A stretch of 38,883 nucleotides of DNA from Chloroflexi bacterium CFX6 (lineage in GTDB: Bacteria > Chloroflexota > Anaerolineae > Anaerolineales > Villigracilaceae): assembly GCA_030263595.1 (NCBI GenBank), contig SZPG01000030.1, positions 1 through 38,883 of the forward strand. The letters are read 5' to 3'. The position numbers were made by a program, and so were the translations under genes. Positions 8,102-16,678 of this stretch are shown in pieces; the first letter of the stretch is position 1, and every line of letters starts with the position of its first letter. The notes under the pieces are model-generated. The model saw nothing but the letters and a program-made list of their open reading frames with translations, made no database searches and was not told the origin of the DNA.

Positions 8102-9127
8102 ATGTCCACAAAGAAAATGCTCGTTTTGCTTGGCTTGCTGATCGTGTCCGCCGTATTGTTCACAGCCTGCGCGGGTCCCCAGGGCGAGCCCGGCCCTGCA
8201 GGTCCTCCCGGCCCAGCCGGCCCTGCGGGTCCCGCCGGTCCCGCCGGTGAATCCGTCACCATTCAAGACCTGACCTGCACCGAATGTCATAACGATACCG
8301 CGCTCATCACCGGCAAGAAAGCCGCCTGGGAGACCTCTCTGCACGGTTCCGGTACAGCCTTCATCGAGGAAGGTCCCCGTAATTCGTGCGCTGGCTGTCA
8401 CTCCGGCGCCACGTTCAGCGCCATGATCGCGGAAGGCAAGAACTTCAGCCAGGTGGAATCGGGCGACACCGCTCCGACCCACCAGGACTGCCGCACCTGC
8501 CACCAGATCCACACCACCTACACCAGCGCCGACTGGGCGCTCGAGACGGGTGACCCGGTCGCGTTCGTGATAAGCGGTTTGACCTTCGAAGGCGGCGCCG
8601 GCAACCTGTGCGCCAACTGCCACCAGGCGCGCCGCTACATGAAAGACTTCGTTGATAAGACCGACGCCACCAAGTACACCTCCACCTCCTCGCGCTTCAA
8701 TCCGCACTTGAGCGTTCAGGGCGATATCCTGATGGGCTCCGGCGGTTTTGGCGTGGAAGGCAAACCCGGCGCGCACTACTCCATGGTGGAAAACACCTGC
8801 GTAGCCTGCCACATGGGCGAGATTGACACGCACACCTTCGAACCGCAACTTGCCACCTGCCAGGAGTGCCATGCCGAGGCCGAGAACTACGATGTCAACG
8901 GCGCTCAGACCTTTGTTGCAGAGGAAATGGAAAGGCTCAAGACGGCTCTGCAGGACAAGGGACTCGTTGATGAGAACGGCGCGGTCATTCCGGGAACGTG
9001 GGATGAAGCCACAGCCACCGCCCTCTGGAACTATGGCGTGATCGAAGAAGACGCCAGCCACGGCGTTCACAACCCCACCTACGTCAAGGCGTTGTTGGAA
9101 GCGGCTTTCGCGGCTTTAGGCGAATAA
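8102..9127 (+). CDS. Hexahaem c-type cytochrome lipoprotein with collagen-like stalk
   Basis: The 341-residue protein starts with a signal peptide ending in a lipobox-like LFTAC, so Cys22 or so is probably lipidated. Directly after it come nine uninterrupted Gly-X-X triplets rich in GPA, a collagen-like segment. The rest has six CXXCH sites (CTECH, CAGCH, CRTCH, CANCH, CVACH, CQECH) with extra His for axial ligands, as in ammonia-forming or extracellular electron-transfer cytochromes, followed by a haem-free helical tail (about residues 275-341). A lipid anchor plus triple-helical stalk suggests a trimeric cytochrome held away from the membrane in the cell wall; this is inference. No enzyme motif is recognised. 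Confidence 0.82.
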   Translation: MSTKKMLVLLGLLIVSAVLFTACAGPQGEPGPAGPPGPAGPAGPAGPAGESVTIQDLTCTECHNDTALITGKKAAWETSLHGSGTAFIEEGPRNSCAGCHSGATFSAMIAEGKNFSQVESGDTAPTHQDCRTCHQIHTTYTSADWALETGDPVAFVISGLTFEGGAGNLCANCHQARRYMKDFVDKTDATKYTSTSSRFNPHLSVQGDILMGSGGFGVEGKPGAHYSMVENTCVACHMGEIDTHTFEPQLATCQECHAEAENYDVNGAQTFVAEEMERLKTALQDKGLVDENGAVIPGTWDEATATALWNYGVIEEDASHGVHNPTYVKALLEAAFAALGE

Positions 9128-9175
9128 TCTTACCGTCCGCAAGGACTAACGTTACAGCGCTGGGGGTATAAACAC

Positions 9176-9206
9176 GATGACGGGCGCACTGCGCCCGTCA
9201 TCTTTT
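9176..9206. terminator. Terminator hairpin between convergent genes
   Basis: GATGACGGGCGC (9176-9187) pairs perfectly with 9191-9202 around a 3-base loop and is followed by TTTT. It serves the plus-strand cytochrome gene and may also end the convergent minus-strand gene that stops at 9220. Confidence 0.75.
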
Positions 9207-9219
9207 ATGTCCTTCCCGT

Positions 9220-10107
9220 TCAACCCCCTCTCAATTTGCTCCCGCAGGCGCGGCAGAAGCGGTCCCCTTCCTGGGCGCGCGCGCCGCATTCGTGGCAATA
9301 GATCACCGTATCGCTGTCCCTCGCGGGTTGCGACCGTTTGCGCGGCTTGGGGGCGTTCGCGGAGGATTGGCCGCGGATGAAGTAGACCAGCGCCGCGAGG
9401 ATCAACGCCGCGCCAAAACCGCCGAGGAAAAGCGGCAGGTTGTCGAGCGTCGAACGACCGCTCGTGTTTTCATCCACAGGCGCGAGGGGTTCGACCTGCT
9501 GGGAGGCGGGTGTCGCAAGAACGCTCTCGCTGGAACGGGAGTATTCCAATTCCAGTTGATAGGTCTGGCCCTCGACCAGTCCGCTCATGGTTGCGCCTCC
9601 GTTCAGGGAGGGCCCGCTTTGCATGAGGGGAATGGCTGGGTCGGTCTTCACGCCTTTGCTGTCGGCTGGCACCTGTACTTCGATCTTGAAATCCCGTACG
9701 GGAAAATCGCCCGACCATTGATAGGCGAAGGTCCTGGTATCCCCGCTGCGTTCGAGCGGCTGGTAATATTCGATGTGATAGTTCGTGCGTTCGGTGATGA
9801 AGAGGGTGATGACCTGCCAGTTCTCGCCCTGCGCGGGCTGGGATTGATAGTTTGCCAGAAGCAAGCCGCTTGGGCTTTGATACGCCACGGCGGTGATGTT
9901 CGCGTCGCGCGGCACGCGGAAAACCATGGTCGTCGGCACCTGCGTATCGCCGGTCACCGTGAAATTGTGAATGATCAACATGCTGGGCTGGTCGTATTCG
10001 GGCCACAACATCACGGTCAACGAATCCAACGCGACGGGAGTCTGCGCCCGCGCGGGAGCGGGAAAGGACAGCAGCGCCGCGATCAAAAGGACGAACCACT
10101 TGCGCAT
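9220..10107 (-). CDS. Secreted/membrane protein with C-terminal zinc ribbon, unknown function
   Basis: Starting at ATG 10107, which has GGAGG with 6-bp spacing (an upstream in-frame ATG at 10143 is not so preceded), the product is 295 residues. It has a signal peptide (RKWFVLLIAALLSFPAPARA), a ~190-residue beta-rich exported domain with no recognised family, one membrane helix (about residues 230-252) and a short cytoplasmic tail ending in a zinc ribbon, CHECG then CRACG. The topology is a type I membrane protein with an inside zinc ribbon. Similar zinc-ribbon membrane proteins are common in Chloroflexota, but no role can be assigned. It is convergent with the cytochrome gene. Confidence 0.75.
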   Translation of the reverse strand: MRKWFVLLIAALLSFPAPARAQTPVALDSLTVMLWPEYDQPSMLIIHNFTVTGDTQVPTTMVFRVPRDANITAVAYQSPSGLLLANYQSQPAQGENWQVITLFITERTNYHIEYYQPLERSGDTRTFAYQWSGDFPVRDFKIEVQVPADSKGVKTDPAIPLMQSGPSLNGGATMSGLVEGQTYQLELEYSRSSESVLATPASQQVEPLAPVDENTSGRSTLDNLPLFLGGFGAALILAALVYFIRGQSSANAPKPRKRSQPARDSDTVIYCHECGARAQEGDRFCRACGSKLRGG

Positions 10108-10197
10108 GAAACGCCTCCAGGAGGGTAAATTCATAACTCCCAATATCTTACCATGCCGCGCGTGAATACGTTGACCCGCCTCCGAAACGGAGGTCCC

Positions 10198-11097
10198 TCA
10201 TTTTGCCAGCGCCCTCACCAACTGCCAGCACGCCCAGTTGGCGGGCGTCTGGATGCAGCGCCTCTTCGCCGTCCCGACCACCGCGCCGCAGATCGCATCA
10301 ATCTCCGTCGGCGCGCCGCGCAGGATATCCTGCAACATCGAAGAGGCGTTCGCGGCGGTCTTACGCGCCACCTCCTCCACTTTGGCAACCGGGTCGTCGA
10401 ACGGCAGGGTGATCTTTTCCGCGCGGGCGACCTGCGCGGTTTCGACCGCCAGCGCCCTCATCATTTCCCGCGCGGACGGGCGTTCCAGCAATTCGCCGTT
10501 CTTCACGCGCAGCAACGCGGTAAGCGGATTGATCGCCGCGTTGATCACCAGTTTCCCCCAGACCAGGGACTGCGCGTCCTCCACTGCCTGGACGTTGAAT
10601 CCCGCCGACCTCAACGCCTCTTCCACCGGACCGAGAGCCTGATTCTGCTCGATGGAGATGATCCCCTCCCCGCCCTCCCTCGCCAGTCCGGGACCGAGCA
10701 GGGTGGCTCCGGTGGTGGCGCTGCCCAGGGCGACGCGCCCAGGTCCCAGTTCCCGCGCGAGCGTTTCGCGGTTGCCGAGTCCGTTTTGGAGGGTGAGGGC
10801 GATGCCTACGTCCGCGAGACATTCGCGCAGTTGTCCCGCCGCGCGTTCGGTCTGCCAGGCTTTGACCAGCACGATGGCGTGTTTCATCCCCGCACATTCA
10901 CGCGGATCGTCCGTCGCGCGGACGGGATATTGCCTTTCATTGCCTTGAGCGTCCACCAGTCGCGCGCCGTCGCGATTCAAAGCGTCAATCCCTCCTCTCC
11001 ACGTGCCGAGCATCGTGACTTGACGACCCGCCCGCGATAGCCGCGCGGCAAACAGGGTGGCGAGCGCGCCCGTTCCAACGATGAGAACCTTATTCAT
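10198..11097 (-). CDS. panE: 2-dehydropantoate 2-reductase
   Basis: The protein (299 residues from ATG 11097) catalyses NADPH-dependent reduction of ketopantoate to pantoate in coenzyme A biosynthesis. It begins NKVLIVGTGALATLFAARL, a Rossmann motif with GxGxxx at the N terminus, and has LTLQNGLGN near residue 105. The C-terminal ketopantoate reductase domain shows WGKLVINAAINPLTAL, containing the catalytic Lys, and SSMLQDILRGAPTEID. The start at 11097 is preferred over 11133 because it places the nucleotide-binding strand at the N terminus; no strong Shine-Dalgarno sequence is visible. It lies 61 bp downstream of panB on the same strand, the preceding step of the same pathway. Confidence 0.9.
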   Translation of the reverse strand: MNKVLIVGTGALATLFAARLSRAGRQVTMLGTWRGGIDALNRDGARLVDAQGNERQYPVRATDDPRECAGMKHAIVLVKAWQTERAAGQLRECLADVGIALTLQNGLGNRETLARELGPGRVALGSATTGATLLGPGLAREGGEGIISIEQNQALGPVEEALRSAGFNVQAVEDAQSLVWGKLVINAAINPLTALLRVKNGELLERPSAREMMRALAVETAQVARAEKITLPFDDPVAKVEEVARKTAANASSMLQDILRGAPTEIDAICGAVVGTAKRRCIQTPANWACWQLVRALAK

Positions 11098-11158
11098 ATT
11101 CCACAACCACGCATCACGCAACGCGTCTTGCATACTTCACGTTGCGCGTTTCGCAATC

Positions 11159-12049
11159 CTATACCTGCCCGATTTCCTTCAACAACTCCTCCCACTCCTT
11201 CTCGTCCATCTCGACCGTGTGTTCCGGGGCGGGGAAGCGTTTCGTCTCCACGTCCTCGATGTAATTGGCGAAAGCCCTCTGCATTTCGGAGTGGAAGTCG
11301 GCGTATTTTTTGACGAACTTCGGCGTAAAGCGGTCGAAGAGACCCAGCAGGTCGTGCGTGACGAGGACCTGCCCGTCGCAGCCCGCGCCCGCGCCGATGC
11401 CGATGGTAGGAATGGAGATCCTCTTCGAGATCATCTCCGCCAGGCGCGCGGGAACCGATTCGAGGACGATGCTGAAGCAACCGGCTGCCTCGAGAATCAG
11501 CGCGTCCTCCACGAGGCGTTTCGCGGCGGCGGCGGTTTTGCCCTGCGCGCGGAATCCGCCCAATTGATGGACGGATTGCGGCGTGAGTCCGATGTGTCCC
11601 ATCACGGGGATGCCGGCGCCGGTGATGGCGCGGATGGCGTCGGCGCGTTCGCGCCCGCCTTCGAGTTTGACCGCGTCCATGCCGCCCTCCTGCAGGAACC
11701 TGCCCGCGTTGCGGACAGCCTGCTCGACCGAGACCTGATACGACATGAAGGGCATATCGCCGATGAGAAGCGCCATCTTTGCGCCGCGCGATACGGCGCG
11801 GCAGTGATGGAGCATCTCCTCCATGGTGACGGGAAGCGTATTCTCGTAACCCAACACGACCATCCCCAGCGAATCGCCGACGAGGATGGAATCGACGCCC
11901 GCCTTGTCCATCGCCATCGCGGTAGGATAATCGTACGCGGTGAGCATGGTGATGATCTCGCCGCGTTCCTTTTTCTGGCGATAGGCAAGCGTGGTGGTTT
12001 TTTTGCGCGCCGCAGGCGCACGGGTGGAAACAGGCGCAGGTGTGGACAT
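11159..12049 (-). CDS. panB: 3-methyl-2-oxobutanoate hydroxymethyltransferase
   Basis: PanB transfers a hydroxymethyl group from methylene-tetrahydrofolate to ketoisovalerate, making ketopantoate. Visible family motifs are MLTAYDYPTA, GVDSILVGDSLGMVVLGY (metal-binding Asp), GDMPFMSY, VKLEGG and GIGAGAGCDGQVLV. ATG 12049 has GGAGG with 5-bp spacing and gives 296 residues; a longer frame to 12115 lacks that. A basic N-terminal extension (about 20 residues, PAARKKTTT) precedes the barrel. With panE directly downstream this is a two-gene pantoate operon. Confidence 0.95.
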   Translation of the reverse strand: MSTPAPVSTRAPAARKKTTTLAYRQKKERGEIITMLTAYDYPTAMAMDKAGVDSILVGDSLGMVVLGYENTLPVTMEEMLHHCRAVSRGAKMALLIGDMPFMSYQVSVEQAVRNAGRFLQEGGMDAVKLEGGRERADAIRAITGAGIPVMGHIGLTPQSVHQLGGFRAQGKTAAAAKRLVEDALILEAAGCFSIVLESVPARLAEMISKRISIPTIGIGAGAGCDGQVLVTHDLLGLFDRFTPKFVKKYADFHSEMQRAFANYIEDVETKRFPAPEHTVEMDEKEWEELLKEIGQV

Positions 12050-12350
12050 GGTATCCTCCGAAAAATGGTAGGAGCCGTTTTTGTTGCGGCTGCGAAACGC
12101 CCCTGATCGCCGCACATGGACAGCCTTTGAGATTTATGCCGTGGCGTTCATGCAGCGCAGATACGCCCGGCATCCCCGATTATTCCACAAAACCCGGATT
12201 TCATCTATAATAATTTTGTCCGAAATTACCGTCGTTACGGGAGCCGCTGGTCGGGTAAGCCGGGTGTTCTTCCCGGCTGTATCGAGACCGGGCGGTAACG
12301 AAGCGTCGAACGGCTTCGCTTGCAATGACGAAAACAAAGAGGAGAAAACA
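12050..12350 (+). promoter_or_regulatory. Divergent intergenic region with promoter and nested hairpin
   Basis: This 301-bp region separates panB from the YtxH-like gene. TATAAT at 12206-12211 is the best -10 for the plus strand; its -35 is weak. A nested inverted repeat follows in the putative leader: CGTTAC (12233-12238) with GTAACG (12295-12300), enclosing AGCCGGG (12258-12264) with CCCGGCT (12272-12278). Further on GCTTCG-containing and GCAATGACG words resemble a degenerate REP-like repeat. No known RNA family is recognised. Confidence 0.4.
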
Positions 12351-12572
12351 ATGAAAAGAATGTTCGGCTTTTTGATCGGTGTCGTTGTCGGGGGATTGGT
12401 CGGCTCGACGATCGCGCTGTTACTGGCTCCCGATTCGGGAGAGGTGCTTCGCGCCCAGATCCGCGAGCGCGGACAGGGATTCTTCAACGAGATCCGTCAC
12501 GCGGCGGACGAGCGCAAGATCGAACTGCGCCAGAGGCTGGATTCGATGCGGGCGCCGCGGACGGAAGCGTAG
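12351..12572 (+). CDS. Small YtxH-domain-like membrane protein
   Basis: ATG 12351 follows GAGGAGA with good spacing and gives 73 residues. The N terminus is a glycine-rich membrane helix (FGFLIGVVVGGLVGSTIALLLAP) followed by the SGEVLRAQIRERG segment typical of YtxH/gas-vesicle-like small proteins, then a charged amphipathic helix and a short basic tail. Family members are often stress-related and membrane associated; the exact role is not known. The gene is single, between panB (divergent) and an Lgt-like gene (convergent). Confidence 0.8.
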   Translation: MKRMFGFLIGVVVGGLVGSTIALLLAPDSGEVLRAQIRERGQGFFNEIRHAADERKIELRQRLDSMRAPRTEA

Positions 12573-12595
12573 TTTAGATTCCCCGAACCGGGATG

Positions 12596-13324
12596 TCAAC
12601 GGGCATCCCGGTTCCGTTGGAGCATGGAGATCGCGGCGAGCGCGGTCGCAAGCGCGATCCACGCGATGACCTGCGCCAGCCGGAACTCGCCAAATACCAG
12701 CCTGCTATCTCCGCGGAAGGCTTCGAGGAAGAGGCGCGCGCCGGCCGTCAACGCGGCGAAGGCGAGGAAGAGAATGCCCGGGGGAGAATCCGTTTTGGGG
12801 AACCAGAGCAAGCCAAAGATCAGGAGAGAAGCGAGCAGTTCGTAGATTTGACTCGGATGCCGCGTCGCATTCCACAGGTCAATCCCCCAGGGAAGATTCG
12901 TCGGGCTTCCAAAGGCTGTCCCGGCGGCGAGGTGGGCGAGGGAGAGTCCGACGGCGAATACGGCGAAGAGGGGGGTAAGCGCGTCGAGCGTCCCCCAAAG
13001 TCGAAGTTTCCGCCGCTGACCGTAGATGAAACCGACGAGCAACGCGGTTACGAGCGCGCTGGCCGGGTCGAAGAGATCGGGATTGGGGGAGAAGACGCTG
13101 AGCGGGCTTTGCGCGAACGCGGAAAGATTCGCAAGCGCAAAGAACACGCGTCCGCCGACGAGATAGGCGATCAGGCTGTAGAACGTGAGGTTGTTGAGTC
13201 CTTCCTTTGAAACGCCGTGACGCTGGCTTCGTTTTTCGGCGAGCGTAAGACCGATCCACAACGCAACGACGATGAGGATGAAATGGCGCGGCGGGGCAAA
13301 GAGGGAGCGGAAGGATTCGATCAT
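12596..13324 (-). CDS. Lgt-like membrane protein (prolipoprotein diacylglyceryl transferase family)
   Basis: The 242-residue protein has about seven hydrophobic segments and family landmarks: GGRVFF near residue 57, TNLPWGIDLWN near 142, RHPSQIYE near 154 and LFLEAFRGD near 200. However, the region that in Lgt carries the essential Arg-Gly-Asn-Phe type signature reads SLAHLAAGTAFG, so the catalytic Arg appears to be missing. It may be a paralogue with a different or regulatory role rather than the housekeeping Lgt. ATG 13324 follows GGAGAT and overlaps the stop of the upstream thioredoxin gene (ATGA), so the two are co-translated. Confidence 0.75.
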   Translation of the reverse strand: MIESFRSLFAPPRHFILIVVALWIGLTLAEKRSQRHGVSKEGLNNLTFYSLIAYLVGGRVFFALANLSAFAQSPLSVFSPNPDLFDPASALVTALLVGFIYGQRRKLRLWGTLDALTPLFAVFAVGLSLAHLAAGTAFGSPTNLPWGIDLWNATRHPSQIYELLASLLIFGLLWFPKTDSPPGILFLAFAALTAGARLFLEAFRGDSRLVFGEFRLAQVIAWIALATALAAISMLQRNRDAR

Positions 13325-13863
13325 CTCAATATCTCCTCCACCCTCGTCCTCAACAACGCCTCCGCCATCGGGCCGCCGATGACCACTTCTTTGATGATGC
13401 CGTCGCGCCCAACGAAAAAGGAGGAGGGAAGCGAGCGTAGTTGATATGCCGCCCCCACTTCACCGGTTTCATCGAGCAGGATGGGGAAGGTGAGACCGTA
13501 TTCCTCGACGAAGGGCGCGATGTCGGGGAAGGAATCCTGATAGGTCATGTTGACGGCAAGCACCACAAGCCCATCGTCCTTGTATTCGTTGTAGACCCTT
13601 TCGATGGCGGGCATCTCCGCGCGGCAGGGCGGACACCAGGTTGCCCACAAATTGATCAACACCGCCTGCCCGCGCAGATCGGAAAGTCTGACGGTTTCGC
13701 CCGCAGTCGTTTTCAACTCGAAATCGGGCGCGAGGAATCCCTTTTGCGGCGCGGGGATCAGCCCTTCGGTCGAAGTCCCGGTTTTGTCCGCGCTGGCGAA
13801 GATCCACGCCATGCCCAGGATAAGGATGAACAAAAATGAAACGAATCGCTGATTTGCGTTCAT
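13321..13863 (-). CDS. TlpA/ResA-like membrane-anchored thioredoxin
   Basis: The 180-residue product from ATG 13863 has an N-terminal membrane anchor (about residues 6-24) and a thioredoxin fold with the CXXC motif in LWATWCPPCRAEMP near residue 80. The cis-Pro region SLPSSFFVGRDG is present. Such proteins face the periplasm or outer wall and reduce disulfides, often of apocytochrome c before haem attachment, which would suit the multihaem cytochromes in this window; this link is inference. A longer frame to 13971 adds a hydrophilic N-terminal extension without support. It is the first gene of a two-gene operon with the Lgt-like gene. Confidence 0.88.
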   Translation of the reverse strand: MNANQRFVSFLFILILGMAWIFASADKTGTSTEGLIPAPQKGFLAPDFELKTTAGETVRLSDLRGQAVLINLWATWCPPCRAEMPAIERVYNEYKDDGLVVLAVNMTYQDSFPDIAPFVEEYGLTFPILLDETGEVGAAYQLRSLPSSFFVGRDGIIKEVVIGGPMAEALLRTRVEEILR

Positions 13864-13948
13864 GGTCTTTCTATTGATTGTCAGCCTCGTCCGATTCTTA
13901 CGATTTTCATTGTAAAATGGAGTATCCTCATTGAACAGGTTACAGAAC

Positions 13949-15961
13949 ATGACAGACGACACCTTCGACACGCCCTATCGGGCAGTCAGTGCAAGCCTTC
14001 AGACGCGCGCCATCAACACGCTTCGATTTCTCTCGGCGGACGCCGTTCAGAAAGCCAACTCGGGTCATCCGGGACTTCCGATGGGCGCGGCGGCAATGGC
14101 TTTTACCTTGTGGACGCGTCACCTGCGCCACAACCCTCGCAACCCAAACTGGATGGGACGCGACCGCTTCATCCTTTCGGGCGGGCATGGTTCGATGCTC
14201 CTTTACTCTTTGCTCCATCTGACGGGGTACGACGTGAGCCTCGACGACATCGAGAACTTCCGTCAATTTGGAAGTATCACGCCCGGACATCCCGAACGCG
14301 GACTCACCCCCGGCGTCGAAGTGACGACCGGTCCGCTCGGGCAGGGATTCGGTCAGGGCGTAGGCATGGCGATCGCCGCGGCGCATCTCGCCGCGACCTT
14401 CAACCAGCCGGGACACGAGATCATCCAGTCGTACATCTACGGCATCGTCACCGACGGCGACCTGATGGAGGGCGTTTCCTCCGAAGCCGCGTCGCTGGCG
14501 GGACATTTGAGGTTGGGGCGCATCGTCTACCTCTACGACGACAATCATATCTCGATTGACGGTTCCACCGATTTAGCCTTCACGGAAAATCGAGCCGCGC
14601 GCTTCGAGTCATATAACTGGCACGTACAGAGGGTCGAAGACGGCAACGACGTGGAAGCCATTGACCGGGCGATCCAAGCCGCGCAAGCCGACCCGCGCCC
14701 CTCGTTGATCTGCGTCAGGACGATCATCGGATACGGCGCGCCGAACAAACAGGGGACTGCCAAGGTCCACGGCGAGCCGCTGGGCGAGGAGGAATTGAAA
14801 CTGGCAAAGAAGAATCTGGGCTGGGATCCCGAACGGAAGTTTTTTATCCCCGACGACGTTCTTGCGTTCTATCGCAGCGCCGTCGAGCGCGGACGCGAAG
14901 CCGAAGCGGATTGGAATATGCGGTTCGAGGCGTACAAACGGCTTCATCCCGATTTGGGCGCGGAATTGGAACGCCGCATCGAGGGCGAATTTCCGCAGGG
15001 CTGGGATTCCGATTTGCCGGTGTTCCCCGCCGACGAAAAGGGACTGGCAACGCGCGCTTCCTCGGGCAAGGTGTTGAACGCGCTTTCCGCCAAACTGCCC
15101 GAGCTCATCGGCGGTTCCGCGGATTTGACCCCCTCGAACAACACCAAATTCGACGGGGCGGGCGACTTCCAGAAGGATAACCCGACGGGACGTTATCTCC
15201 GCTTCGGCGTGCGCGAGCATGGCATGGGCGCAGCGTTGAACGGGATGAACCTGTTCGGCGGCGTGATCGCCTACGGCGGGACGTTCCTCGTCTTTTCGGA
15301 TTACATGAAACCCGCCATTCGCATCGCGGCGATCTCGCACGTCCCCTCCATTTTTGTTTTCACGCACGACAGCGTCGGGTTGGGCGAAGACGGTCCCACG
15401 CACCAGCCCATCGAACATTTGATGGCGCTGCGCGCCGTTCCCAACCTGGTCGTGATCCGTCCCGCGGATGCGAACGAGGTCCGCGAGGCGTGGAAGGTGG
15501 CTATTACGAGAAGGGACGGTCCCACTGCGCTGGCGTTGACGCGCCAGGCTGTGCCGACGCTTGCCATCGGTCCGTTCACCAGACTGTCGCAGGGCGCGTA
15601 CGTGATGAAGGATTTCGGCGAAAATCCGCGCTTGATCCTCATGGCATCCGGTTCGGAGGTGAGCCTGATCTACTCCGCCGCGCAGCGGCTGTTCGCGGAG
15701 GGCATCGAGACGCGCGTGGTCTCCTTCCCGAGTTGGGAGTTGTTCGAGGAACAGGACGAGGCGTACAAGGAGTCCGTGCTGCCGAAGCGGATTCAGGCGC
15801 GGCTCGCCGTCGAAGCGGGAGCAACCCTCGGCTGGGAACGATACGCAGCGTCCGTCGTCGGCATTGACCATTACGGCGCGTCCGCTCCGTATAAGGTCAT
15901 CTTCGAGAAGTTCGGGTTTACGGTCGAGAATGTTATGGCAAGAGCAAAAGAACTTTTATAA
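13949..15961 (+). CDS. tkt: Transketolase
   Basis: Thiamine-diphosphate enzyme of the non-oxidative pentose phosphate pathway, 670 residues, full length. Motifs in order: [12 protein letters not shown] near residue 32, [14 protein letters not shown] near 127, GDGDLMEG-type metal-binding loop ([13 protein letters not shown]) near 168, [15 protein letters not shown] near 417, and [19 protein letters not shown] near 475. ATG 13949 is chosen; six residues further upstream an ATT/ATG-type start at 13931 is possible. It begins 85 bp from the divergent thioredoxin gene. rpiB and tal-pgi downstream supply other steps of the same pathway. Confidence 0.96.
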   Translation: MTDDTFDTPYRAVSASLQTRAINTLRFLSADAVQKANSGHPGLPMGAAAMAFTLWTRHLRHNPRNPNWMGRDRFILSGGHGSMLLYSLLHLTGYDVSLDDIENFRQFGSITPGHPERGLTPGVEVTTGPLGQGFGQGVGMAIAAAHLAATFNQPGHEIIQSYIYGIVTDGDLMEGVSSEAASLAGHLRLGRIVYLYDDNHISIDGSTDLAFTENRAARFESYNWHVQRVEDGNDVEAIDRAIQAAQADPRPSLICVRTIIGYGAPNKQGTAKVHGEPLGEEELKLAKKNLGWDPERKFFIPDDVLAFYRSAVERGREAEADWNMRFEAYKRLHPDLGAELERRIEGEFPQGWDSDLPVFPADEKGLATRASSGKVLNALSAKLPELIGGSADLTPSNNTKFDGAGDFQKDNPTGRYLRFGVREHGMGAALNGMNLFGGVIAYGGTFLVFSDYMKPAIRIAAISHVPSIFVFTHDSVGLGEDGPTHQPIEHLMALRAVPNLVVIRPADANEVREAWKVAITRRDGPTALALTRQAVPTLAIGPFTRLSQGAYVMKDFGENPRLILMASGSEVSLIYSAAQRLFAEGIETRVVSFPSWELFEEQDEAYKESVLPKRIQARLAVEAGATLGWERYAASVVGIDHYGASAPYKVIFEKFGFTVENVMARAKELL

Positions 15962-15962
15962 G

Positions 15963-16088
15963 TGATGTTACGCAATGATACCCGTAACGCGAGACTGCGT
16001 AGCGTCTCGCTTTTCAGGCGTTTCCTGGGCAAGAGCGACATGAATGTCGCGTTACGATGACCAATATAATCTTTTCTGCGTAACATCA
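15963..16088. mobile_element. MITE-like element, copy A (~126 bp)
   Basis: Perfect 12-bp terminal inverted repeats, TGATGTTACGCA (15963-15974) and its complement (16077-16088), bound a non-coding element. A closely related copy lies in opposite orientation at 34879-35006, sharing the interior including CAGGCGTTTCCTGGGCA (about 16015-16031). The element starts two bases after the tkt stop codon. No obvious target duplication was identified. Confidence 0.75.
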
Positions 16089-16098
16089 GTTTTGTAAG

Positions 16099-16173
16099 TG
16101 TCATTGCTAGTTTTCGAGAAGCAATCTCCTCGCAAAACAGGGGATTGCTTCGCAACGAACGCTCGCAATGACA
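16099..16173. repeat. REP-like palindromic repeat, copy 1
   Basis: TGTCATTGC (16099-16107) pairs with GCAATGACA (16165-16173), and an inner arm GAAGCAATCTCC (16118-16129) pairs with 16140-16151 with one mismatch. The same two-arm structure recurs at 25206-25300, and in reduced form at 31893-31926. Confidence 0.75.
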
Positions 16174-16186
16174 TATTAGGAGTACT

Positions 16187-16651
16187 ATGAAAATAGCCGT
16201 TGGTTTCGACCACGCGGGTTTCCCGCTCAAACAGATTGTTCTCGATGCCGTCCGCAACGCGGGTCACGAACCCATTGACCTCGGCACAAACTCCGCCGAG
16301 CCCGTGGACTTCCCCGACTTCACCGAAAAGGTCGGGCGCGCCATCCAAAACAGGGAAGCCGAACGCGGCATCCTGTGTTGCGGATCAGGCGTCGGCGCGG
16401 CGATTGCGGCGAACAAAATGAAAGGCGTGTACGCTTCGATTTGTCATGATACCTATTCCGCCGCGCAGGGCGTGTTGCACGATGACATGAACGTGCTTTG
16501 TCTCGGCGGCCGCGTGATCGGTCCCGAACTCGCCAAAGCGCTGATCGTTGCGTTTTTGGGCGCGGAGTATCAAGGTAACAAGGCGGGAGGGGAAAGGCTG
16601 GCGCGGCGGGTGGGGAAGATTCATAAAATCGAAGAAGAAGGAAAGTTGTAA
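16187..16651 (+). CDS. rpiB: Ribose-5-phosphate isomerase B
   Basis: The 154-residue protein interconverts ribose 5-phosphate and ribulose 5-phosphate. It starts KIAVGFDHAGFPLK and contains GILCCGSGVGAAIAANK, the active-site Cys plus anion-hole loop of the RpiB/LacAB family, then HDTYSAAQGVLHDDMNVLCLGGRVIG. Length is usual for the family. AGGAG lies 4 bp before ATG 16187. Between tkt and this gene only the MITE-like and REP-like repeats are found, so they may once have been adjacent. Confidence 0.95.
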   Translation: MKIAVGFDHAGFPLKQIVLDAVRNAGHEPIDLGTNSAEPVDFPDFTEKVGRAIQNREAERGILCCGSGVGAAIAANKMKGVYASICHDTYSAAQGVLHDDMNVLCLGGRVIGPELAKALIVAFLGAEYQGNKAGGERLARRVGKIHKIEEEGKL

Positions 16652-16678
16652 TTGACTTGGTGAAACCTGGAGGCACAA

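Noticed and set aside
8009..9070. A minus-strand frame of 353 residues with Gly/Pro-rich runs
   Set aside because: It is the complement of the collagen-stalk cytochrome gene, whose signal, lipobox and six haem sites define the real strand.
14609..15871. A 420-residue minus-strand open frame
   Set aside because: It is antisense to transketolase, has no recognisable motif and no ribosome-binding site.
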